Shown piece after piece: positions 53,262 through 59,501 of a DNA stretch of 64,000 nt. The notes under the pieces are model-generated. The model ran no database searches. It saw only the letters and a program-made list of their open reading frames with translations, and was not told the DNA's origin. Numbering within the stretch: position 1 is the first letter of the stretch; every line of letters starts with the position of its first letter. The stretch comes from Klebsiella pneumoniae. Lineage in GTDB: Bacteria; Verrucomicrobiota; Verrucomicrobiia; Limisphaerales; SXTU01. Location of the stretch: assembly GCA_943330855.2 (NCBI GenBank), contig CALQJI020000003.1, positions 1 through 64,000 on the forward strand. Direction: 5' to 3'. Position numbers and translations under genes: made by a program.

Positions 53262-54623
53262 TCACTTGCGCTCCAACGCGTCGGCCAGCACGCGGCCCTC
53301 GACGTTTTCCATCTTCAAGCCCAAGAGCGCGGCCACGGTCGGGGCCACGTCCACGTTGCGGATTTCGCCGAGCTGCGCGCCGCGCTTCACGCCGTGGCCC
53401 CACGCGACGAACATGCCGTTCAACTGCGGGTCGCTCGCGAGGTAGCCGTGGTGGCCGGGATAAACTTCCGGCGTAAGGTCGGTCACGGCCTCGTCGCCAG
53501 TCGGGTAGTGCGTGAAGGCATAGCCGTCCTTCGCCACGACGAACAGGTCGGCCATCTGGTCGTTCTGCGCTGGCGTGGGCAGGCCGAGCGACGCGTATTC
53601 CGCCGGCTCGTAGATGCGCTCGACACCCTCGAGCTTGCCGAGCAAGTCCTTCAACTTCGGCGTGAGCGCCGCAAGCTTCGACTTGTCCGGCACGTAAATC
53701 ATCGCGGAGCCGCCGAGCGTGTTGGCCACAGCATCGCACGTCGTGATGGTCGGGCCTTGCACGCGGAGGAGGCTGGCCTGCCGCAGCGCGACGTTCGGGC
53801 GGATGATGCGCTTGGCGGACTTGAAGCCGTGGTCCGTGGTGATGACGAACGTGGCCTTGTCCGCAAAGCCCGCCGCCTGCACGGCGTCGAACATCTCGCG
53901 CAGGCAGGTGTCCGCGAAGGCGAAGGCCGAGAGGCTCGCCCACGTGCCGGGGCCGAAGCGGTGATTGATGGCGTCGGTGTTCAGCAGGTGGAAGAGCAGC
54001 AGGTTCGGTTTGTGCTGCTTCACGATGTGGACGCCCGCGCGGGTCCAATACACATCCCGCCACGGCGGGTTGCGCTGGTTGAACTCTTTGAGCTCGGGCG
54101 CGTTGATAAGCCCGGCGGCGAGCATCTCGCGCTCGATAGGGTTGGCCGCGTTGGGCCGCTCGCCGAACTCGAAGTGGAACGTCCCGGCGTTGGTCGTGGG
54201 CACCCAGTCCACGTGGGCGGTCTTGAGGCCAGCCTTGAATGCGAGGTCATACACGGTCGGCACGCGGATGAGTTCGGCCTTGTCTTTCCACGGCTCGAGC
54301 TTCAGTGGTGAGTTCGGCCCCTGACGCAGCATTTTGCCGTTGAAAAGCACGCCGTGCCGCGCGGGCGTGACGCCGGTGACGAGCGTGGTGTGGTTCGGCC
54401 AAGTGACGGAGGGGTTGGAAATCTTCATCCCCTTCGCCACCGCGCCTTCGCGCGCGAGCCGCTGGAGGAAGGGCATCGGCAACGCCGGGTCGTTCCAAAT
54501 CCACGACGGAAAGCCATCAATCGTCACCAGCACGACGATGCGGTCCTTGGCGGGAGCCTCGGCGGCGAAGGCGGGGACGAGCGAAGCCAGCAGGACAAAG
54601 AGGAGAAAGGCGGGGCGCAACAT
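53262..54623 (-). CDS. Exported type I phosphodiesterase/nucleotide pyrophosphatase family protein
   Basis: 453 residues from ATG 54623, which precedes a signal peptide (FLLFVLLASLVPAFAAEAP); the longer frame is not conserved. Alkaline-phosphatase superfamily: metal Asp in VLVTIDGFPSW, nucleophile Thr in NPSVTWPNHTTLVTGVTP, then VDWVPTT, LLNTDAINHRFGP and TTDHGFKS with further metal-binding Asp/His, and ending in PEVYPGHHGYL. It hydrolyses phosphodiester or phosphate ester bonds outside the cytoplasm; substrate not known. It heads the minus-strand series of exported enzymes. Confidence 0.88.
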   Translation of the reverse strand: MLRPAFLLFVLLASLVPAFAAEAPAKDRIVVLVTIDGFPSWIWNDPALPMPFLQRLAREGAVAKGMKISNPSVTWPNHTTLVTGVTPARHGVLFNGKMLRQGPNSPLKLEPWKDKAELIRVPTVYDLAFKAGLKTAHVDWVPTTNAGTFHFEFGERPNAANPIEREMLAAGLINAPELKEFNQRNPPWRDVYWTRAGVHIVKQHKPNLLLFHLLNTDAINHRFGPGTWASLSAFAFADTCLREMFDAVQAAGFADKATFVITTDHGFKSAKRIIRPNVALRQASLLRVQGPTITTCDAVANTLGGSAMIYVPDKSKLAALTPKLKDLLGKLEGVERIYEPAEYASLGLPTPAQNDQMADLFVVAKDGYAFTHYPTGDEAVTDLTPEVYPGHHGYLASDPQLNGMFVAWGHGVKRGAQLGEIRNVDVAPTVAALLGLKMENVEGRVLADALERK

Positions 54624-55150
54624 GCGGGAGTTTTGTCGCAGCGGGACCTGCCTTCGGCAAGGCGCAATCCCGCCAAACGCAACTCGGGCTAAGACTTCCG
54701 AGCAAGGACCAGAAGCCGCTGGACCCTTCGGTCTTTTGCCCACCGATAACGCTTTGGGCATGGCTTCAAAGAATGAACACCTTGGTCAAGGTTGGTCCGC
54801 AAGCGATTCCTCAAGTTCCACTACGCCCGCTGCAAAGGGGAGACAAGCCATCATGACTCCAGTGACCAGCCCGGAGGCCCACTGGCTGAGTTCCGCCAGC
54901 ATTCGAGGATTGAGGTCACCGGTTTTGCTTTCCCGCCGGCAAGCGCCAACGCTCCGATTGACCCACCGGTGTCGCACGCGATACGTTTCAGGTATGACCG
55001 CAGTCGAGTTCTTCACCGACTTGAGCGACAGCGCAGTTTCGACCCGCCTTCCCGCATCTGACGGGGAATGGCAGCCGGCGGCATACGCGCAGTTCCTTCG
55101 CCATGATCCGGTAGAGGGCGCTATTTACGAGCAACTGCCATAGCCACCTT
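54624..55150 (+). other. Gap with one weak ORF (54994-55143)
   Basis: No confident gene. A short frame from ATG 54994 encodes 49 residues (MTAVEFFTDLSDSAVSTRLP...); AGG lies 3 bp before it. A competing 76-residue frame on the minus strand (55016-54786) is hydrophobic in its middle (VTGVMMACLPFAAGVVE). Neither is recognised and at most one is real. Confidence 0.2.
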
Positions 55151-55468
55151 ATGCCCACCGTTAAAAAGAAACCCGCAGCCCCACCCGAGGCCAAAGCCGA
55201 GCCGAAGCTTCCACCTGACCCGCGCCAATCCAAGTCGCGGCTGTGGCTCACCTATCCGGCCCCACTCATCACGCGCCCGGTGATTTGGGAGTTGGGGCAG
55301 AAGTTCAAAGTCGCCTTCAACCTGCGCCAGGTCAGCGTGGGCAAGGACATCGGCATCGTCTGCCTCGAAATCGAAGGCGCGCGCTCGGAGATCAAGAACT
55401 CCATCAACTGGCTGGAGAGCCTCGGCATCGAGGTCGAGCCGGTGGAGATTGGTGTGTTGGAGAGTTGA
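55151..55468 (+). CDS. NIL domain protein, copy 1
   Basis: 105 residues. A basic, Pro-rich lead (VKKKPAAPPEAKAEPKLPPD) precedes a NIL-type ferredoxin-like domain, as at the C-terminus of MetN (WLTYPAPLITRPVIWELG, FNLRQVSVGKDIGIVCLEIEG, INWLESLGIEVEPVEIG). NIL domains bind small ligands such as methionine in ABC ATPases; alone they are of unknown role. About 90% identical to copy 2 at 63030-63311. A GTAGCCGCCGA palindrome separates it from the DUF309 gene, just as in copy 2. Confidence 0.82.
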   Translation: MPTVKKKPAAPPEAKAEPKLPPDPRQSKSRLWLTYPAPLITRPVIWELGQKFKVAFNLRQVSVGKDIGIVCLEIEGARSEIKNSINWLESLGIEVEPVEIGVLES

Positions 55469-55472
55469 ATCC

Positions 55473-55539
55473 GTAGCCGCCGAAGTCAGGAGGCAGATGA
55501 CTGGAGCCTACGAATCCGCCTCCTCACCTCGGCGGCTAC
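55473..55539. repeat. Two-armed GTAGCCGCCGAAG palindrome
   Basis: Arms 55473-55497 and 55515-55539 (ending CCTCGGCGGCTAC), between the NIL and DUF309 genes of copy 1. Confidence 0.85.
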
Positions 55540-55545
55540 TTTTCC

Positions 55546-55992
55546 GTGAGCCACAAGTCATCCAAAATCTCCGCCCTCATCGCCGGCCTTCAGGGCCGCG
55601 ACCTCGACGCGCACTACCTCGGTTACTTTGCGTGCTTCAATCGCGGCCTGTTTTACGAAGCCCACGACGTGTTGGAAGAACTCTGGCTCGCTGACCGACA
55701 TGGTCCGAATGGCAATTTTTACAAGGGCCTCATTCAGTTCGCCGGCGCGTTCGTTCACTTGCAGAAGGACTGCGTGAAATACCCGCGCCTCCGTCCGGCT
55801 GCTGCGTTGTTCAAACTGGCGCGGACGAACCTCGGCCAGTATCCCGCGCAGCACGAGCGGCTGGATTTGAACGTGGTTCAGTCACACAGCGTAGACTGGC
55901 TGGTGCGCTTGGAAACGGAGGACTTCGCAAAAAATCCGCTTACAACCGGTCAGGCCCCGCAACTTAGTCTTGCGGACCTCGCTCTGCGTTGA
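55546..55992 (+). CDS. DUF309 domain protein, copy 1
   Basis: 148 residues from GTG 55546 (MSHKSSKISALIAG). The DUF309 signature is intact: FNRGLFYEAHDVLEELWLADRHGPNGNFYKGLIQFAGAFVHLQK. This family is small, helical and of unknown function; the conserved His/Glu suggests metal or ligand binding. It is the intact counterpart of the truncated copy at 62768-62953. It converges on the beta-CASP gene across a palindrome. Confidence 0.85.
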   Translation: MSHKSSKISALIAGLQGRDLDAHYLGYFACFNRGLFYEAHDVLEELWLADRHGPNGNFYKGLIQFAGAFVHLQKDCVKYPRLRPAAALFKLARTNLGQYPAQHERLDLNVVQSHSVDWLVRLETEDFAKNPLTTGQAPQLSLADLALR

Positions 55993-56066
55993 AGGAGCGC
56001 GGACGCCTACGTCCGCAGCTCAAAGTCCGACCTGCATCGGCGGGGGACGTGGGCGTTCGCGCTCCT
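55993..56066. terminator. Palindrome between convergent DUF309 and beta-CASP genes
   Basis: Arms AGGAGCGCGGACGCCTACGT (55993-56014) and 56045-56066 pair 20 of 22. It starts on the base after the DUF309 stop. Bidirectional terminator or repeat element. Confidence 0.6.
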
Positions 56067-56078
56067 ATCTCCGCGGCG

Positions 56079-57473
56079 TCACACCTCCACCACCTGATGC
56101 AGCACGGGCACGGTGATTTCGGACTTCGGCAGGAGTTCCTTCAGCGTCTCGGCGAAGGCGAGCGACTGCGTTTCCTCACCGTGGATGACGAAGGTTTTCT
56201 TGATGTGGCCGGTGAGCGACTTCACGTAGCCGGAAAGTTCGTCGCGATCGGCGTGGCCGGAGAAGGCATCGATCTTTGCCACGCGGGCGCGGATCGCGTG
56301 CGGCTCGCCGTAGATGTTCACGGGGCTGCGCCCGGCGATGATCTGCGCGCCGAGCGTGTGCTCTGCGCAGTAGCCGACGAAGAGAATCAGGTTCACCGGG
56401 TTGCCGCCGTGGTTGCGCAAGTGGTGCAGCACGCGGCCCGCCTCCGCCATGCCGGACGCGCTGATGATGACGGCGGGTCCTTCCAGTTCGTTGAGTTTCC
56501 GCGAACCCTCCACTTCGCGGATGTAGGTGAGATTCTCCATGCCGAACGGGTTGCCCTTCTCGCGTAGGAACGTGTAGGTCTGCTCATCGAAGCACTCGGG
56601 GTGGAGGCGGAAAATCTCCGTGGCATTCGTGCTCAACGGGCTGTCCACGAAGATGGGAACAGGCGGCAATTTCCCGGCGTCCGTGAGCTGGTGCAGGGCG
56701 TAAACAATCTGCTGCGTGCGACCCACGGAGAAGGCCGGGATGATGACCTTGCCGCCGTCGCGAATCGTATCGCCCACGAGCGAGGCCAGGTCTTCCCGCG
56801 CGTCCACCGGGCTGGAGTGGAGGCGGTTGCCGTAAGTGCTTTCGATTTGGAGGAAGTCCACGTTCTCCACAGGTTGCGCGTCGCGGAGGATGTCCTGGCC
56901 GGGCCGCCCGATGTCGCCGCTGAAGAGGTAGCGGAATTTGCGGCCGCCCTCGCGCACATCGAGCACGACCTGCGCGGAGCCCAGGATGTGGCCGGCGTCC
57001 TTGAACGTGACGGTGACCCCATCGGCGACGGGCATGGGACGGTCGTAGTTGATGGCAACGAACTGCCGCACGGCCTTCTCGGCATCGCTCGGGGAGTAGA
57101 GTGGCTCGACGGCAGGGAGGCCTTTCGCCGCGCGTTTCTTGGAGACGAACTGCGCGTCGGACTGCTGGATCCGTGCGGAGTCTTCGAGCATGATGCTCGC
57201 GAGGTCACGCGTGGCGAAGGTGGAGTAAATATTCCCGGTGAAGCCCTGTTTGCAGAGGTTCGGCAGGTTGCCGCAGTGGTCAATGTGCGCGTGGCTGAGG
57301 ATGGCGACGTCCACGGATTTCGGGTCGAACGGGAAGCGGCGGTTGCGCTCCATGGACTCGTCGCGTTTGCCTTGGTAGAGGCCGCATTCGAGGAGGAGTC
57401 GCTGGCCGTTGACCTCCAGCAGATACATGGAGCCGGTGGTGGTGCGCGCCGCGCCGTGGAAGTGGATTTTCAT
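56079..57473 (-). CDS. Metallo-beta-lactamase/beta-CASP RNA-processing exonuclease-like protein
   Basis: 464 residues. MBL core with HxHxDH as ILSHAHIDHCGNLP, later His/Asp ligands in KDAGHILGSAQVVLD and LFSGDIG. The beta-CASP insertion holds PAFSVGRTQQIVYALHQL, and C-terminal SASGMAEAGRVLHHLRNH and FSGHADRDELSGYV provide motifs A-C. It resembles bacterial/archaeal CPSF-like RNases that cut or trim RNA, though single-strand DNA action cannot be excluded. Its ATG lies 11 bp from the divergent transpeptidase frame, so promoters must sit inside coding sequence or that neighbour starts further in. Confidence 0.9.
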   Translation of the reverse strand: MKIHFHGAARTTTGSMYLLEVNGQRLLLECGLYQGKRDESMERNRRFPFDPKSVDVAILSHAHIDHCGNLPNLCKQGFTGNIYSTFATRDLASIMLEDSARIQQSDAQFVSKKRAAKGLPAVEPLYSPSDAEKAVRQFVAINYDRPMPVADGVTVTFKDAGHILGSAQVVLDVREGGRKFRYLFSGDIGRPGQDILRDAQPVENVDFLQIESTYGNRLHSSPVDAREDLASLVGDTIRDGGKVIIPAFSVGRTQQIVYALHQLTDAGKLPPVPIFVDSPLSTNATEIFRLHPECFDEQTYTFLREKGNPFGMENLTYIREVEGSRKLNELEGPAVIISASGMAEAGRVLHHLRNHGGNPVNLILFVGYCAEHTLGAQIIAGRSPVNIYGEPHAIRARVAKIDAFSGHADRDELSGYVKSLTGHIKKTFVIHGEETQSLAFAETLKELLPKSEITVPVLHQVVEV

Positions 57474-57484
57474 CCAGGGAGGTT

Positions 57485-58753
57485 ATGAGGCGGGCGGGGA
57501 GTTCAAAGGTCAAAGTTCCAAGTTCTAAGTTGGCTGGGCGTCTGGCAGAGTCGTTGGCCGTGCAGATATACACGAAGTTCAAACAGGCCAAGCCGAAGCA
57601 CCGCGCCCGCAAAGGAGCGCACTGGGGCTGGGGCTTGATCGTGGTGGTGCTGGCCTTCGGCGCTTGGTGGCGGTGGGTGCGCGCGGAGCCGCCGCCGGCC
57701 AACGCCGGCCCCAGCATGAGCAGCGAAGTGCAGTTGCAGACGTTCAACCCGGCGTTGCCCGTGACCGTCGTCACCAATCACGCGCGGCCCGCCCTCGGGG
57801 TGAACGTGAGTGTGTTGCCGACGAATCGTGTCGCGCCGCCCACGGTCACGAATCGCCTGACGGTGATGGAGCCGGTGCTGGACAGCAGCGTTTTTCCGCG
57901 TCTGCCGCGCGACATGTTTGAAGTGCAGGTGGCGCTCGCGCGGGTGGGGATTTCCTCGGGCTCGTTCGATGGTGTCGTTGGCTTGCAGACGCGGGCGGCG
58001 ATTCGCGCGTTCCAATTGCGCGAGGGATTGATCGAGTCGGGCTTGGCGGACGCGGAGACGAAGAGCCGGCTGCTGCTGACCGCGCCGGTGTTGACGAACT
58101 ACGTGGTCGGATCGAACGACCTCGCGCGGCTGCAACCCATCGCGACGACGTGGCTGGGCAAGTCGCAGCAGAGCGCGCTGGACTACGAGTCGGTGCTCGA
58201 ACTCATCGCGGAGAAGGGCCACGCGCACCCGTTGCTCATCAAGCGGTTGAACCCAGCGGTGAACTGGACGAACGTGACCCTCGGCACAGAGGTGCGGCTG
58301 CCGCACGTGAGTTACCCGCCAGCACGTGCGAAGGCGGCGCAGGTCCTGATTCATCTGGGGGGCAAGACGCTCAAAGTGTTCGACGCGAACACGAACCTGC
58401 TGGCGCATTTCCCGTGCAGCATCGCGGCGCGCGTGGAGAAGCGGCCGGTGGGCGAATTGCACGTGGCGGTGGTCGCGCCAAATCCGAACTACACCTTCGA
58501 CCCAGAGGTGTTTCCCGAGTCGGCGGAGGCGCAGAAGCTCGGGCGCAAACTTATCCTGCCACCGGGGCCGAACAACCCGGTGGGCTTGGCGTGGATTGGC
58601 CTCGACCGGCCTGGCTACGGCCTGCACGGCACGCCGTCGCCAGAGCAGGTGGGCCGCACCGAATCGCACGGCTGCTTCCGGCTGGCGAACTGGAACGCGG
58701 AGTATTTAGTGCGGCTGGTGTCGGTGGGGACGCCGGTGAGGGTCGTGGAGTGA
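57485..58753 (+). CDS. L,D-transpeptidase with peptidoglycan-binding domain
   Basis: 422 residues as the open frame; a later GTG near 57559 is possible. After a cytosolic head, one membrane segment (WGWGLIVVVLAFGAWWRWV) anchors the protein. A PG_binding_1 domain (about 145-200, EVQVALARVGISSGSFDGVVGLQTRAAIRAF) and a linker precede the YkuD domain (about 285-422). The catalytic motif is LHGTPSPEQVGRTESHGCFRL with Cys397. It makes 3-3 peptidoglycan cross-links or attaches proteins. Residues about 7-17 (SSKVKVPSSKL) are coded by a quasi-tandem tract. Confidence 0.88.
   Translation: MRRAGSSKVKVPSSKLAGRLAESLAVQIYTKFKQAKPKHRARKGAHWGWGLIVVVLAFGAWWRWVRAEPPPANAGPSMSSEVQLQTFNPALPVTVVTNHARPALGVNVSVLPTNRVAPPTVTNRLTVMEPVLDSSVFPRLPRDMFEVQVALARVGISSGSFDGVVGLQTRAAIRAFQLREGLIESGLADAETKSRLLLTAPVLTNYVVGSNDLARLQPIATTWLGKSQQSALDYESVLELIAEKGHAHPLLIKRLNPAVNWTNVTLGTEVRLPHVSYPPARAKAAQVLIHLGGKTLKVFDANTNLLAHFPCSIAARVEKRPVGELHVAVVAPNPNYTFDPEVFPESAEAQKLGRKLILPPGPNNPVGLAWIGLDRPGYGLHGTPSPEQVGRTESHGCFRLANWNAEYLVRLVSVGTPVRVVE
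57501..57531. repeat. Quasi-tandem tract at the L,D-transpeptidase start
   Basis: Degenerate GTTCAAAGGTCAAAGTTCCA repeats, coding SSKVKVPSSKL if ATG 57485 is used. Confidence 0.55.
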
Positions 58754-58800
58754 CAAGTGGGCCTCCAGAACGACGGACGCGGGCGGTGGACAGGTCCCCC

Positions 58801-58830
58801 TTGTCATCTGTCATCTGCCACCTGTCACCT
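58801..58830. repeat. Quasi-tandem tract before yaeQ-like gene
   Basis: Degenerate TGTCATCTGTCATCTGCC repeats ending a few bases before the GTG start at 58836. Confidence 0.55.
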
Positions 58831-58835
58831 ACTTC

Positions 58836-59387
58836 GTGAGCGCCAAATACTCCTTCAACCTTACCACGGAGGACCGCTGTCGCGCGGACCTGCCGCGGAA
58901 GGTTATCATCGCCCAACACGACGGCGAGACGGTCGCGCACGTGACGTTACGGCTGCTGGCCTTGCTCATCTTCTGGCGGCCCCGGCTTCAGCTCGAAACC
59001 AATCTGCATCAGGCTGACATCCCGTTCGTGCCCGATCTCGCACAGTTCGACTATCAGTTGCGGCTCGCGCTGTGGGTGGAGTGCGGCGAGTGCTCGGTGG
59101 CCAAGTTGGACAAGCTCGCCGTGAAGTGCCACGACGCGGAAATCTGGGTCGTGAGGCGCTCTCTGGCCGAGGTAGAAGAACTGCGACTCGCGATGAAAAA
59201 AGCCGGCCTGCGGGAGAACCGCTATCACTTGCTGGCGCTGGATCCGGAGATGTTCGAGGAAGTCCGAGGGCTTGTGGAGCAGCGCAACGACGTGACGTTG
59301 TTCGCCTGCAAGTTTGACCCGCCGAAGTTGCAGTTTGAATTCAACGGGCTGTGGTTCGACGCGGAGTTTTCACTGCTGCGTTTTTGA
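58836..59387 (+). CDS. YaeQ family protein
   Basis: 183 residues from GTG 58836. The YaeQ pattern is seen in ADLPRKVIIAQHDGETVAHVTLRLLALLIF, PDLAQFDYQLRLALWVECGE and KLAVKCHDAEIWVV. The family adopts a PD-(D/E)xK nuclease-like fold; its substrate is unknown. The conserved Glu and Asp positions appear retained but I cannot verify the full catalytic set. No operon partner is apparent; the next gene is convergent 114 bp away. Confidence 0.75.
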   Translation: MSAKYSFNLTTEDRCRADLPRKVIIAQHDGETVAHVTLRLLALLIFWRPRLQLETNLHQADIPFVPDLAQFDYQLRLALWVECGECSVAKLDKLAVKCHDAEIWVVRRSLAEVEELRLAMKKAGLRENRYHLLALDPEMFEEVRGLVEQRNDVTLFACKFDPPKLQFEFNGLWFDAEFSLLRF

Positions 59388-59501
59388 TTTGCCCGGAAAG
59401 GGCACAAAGATCGCAAAGGAAAACCGCCGGAGATATCCATCCGGGGAACCGAGAGTCGTCGACCGAAAGGGTTTCTATGCGCTCTTCGAGCACTTTCGCG
59501 G

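Noticed and set aside
54786-55016. Minus-strand 76-residue hydrophobic small protein
   Set aside because: No ribosome binding site, no recognisable family, and it overlaps an equally weak plus-strand frame; kept only as a remark on the gap.
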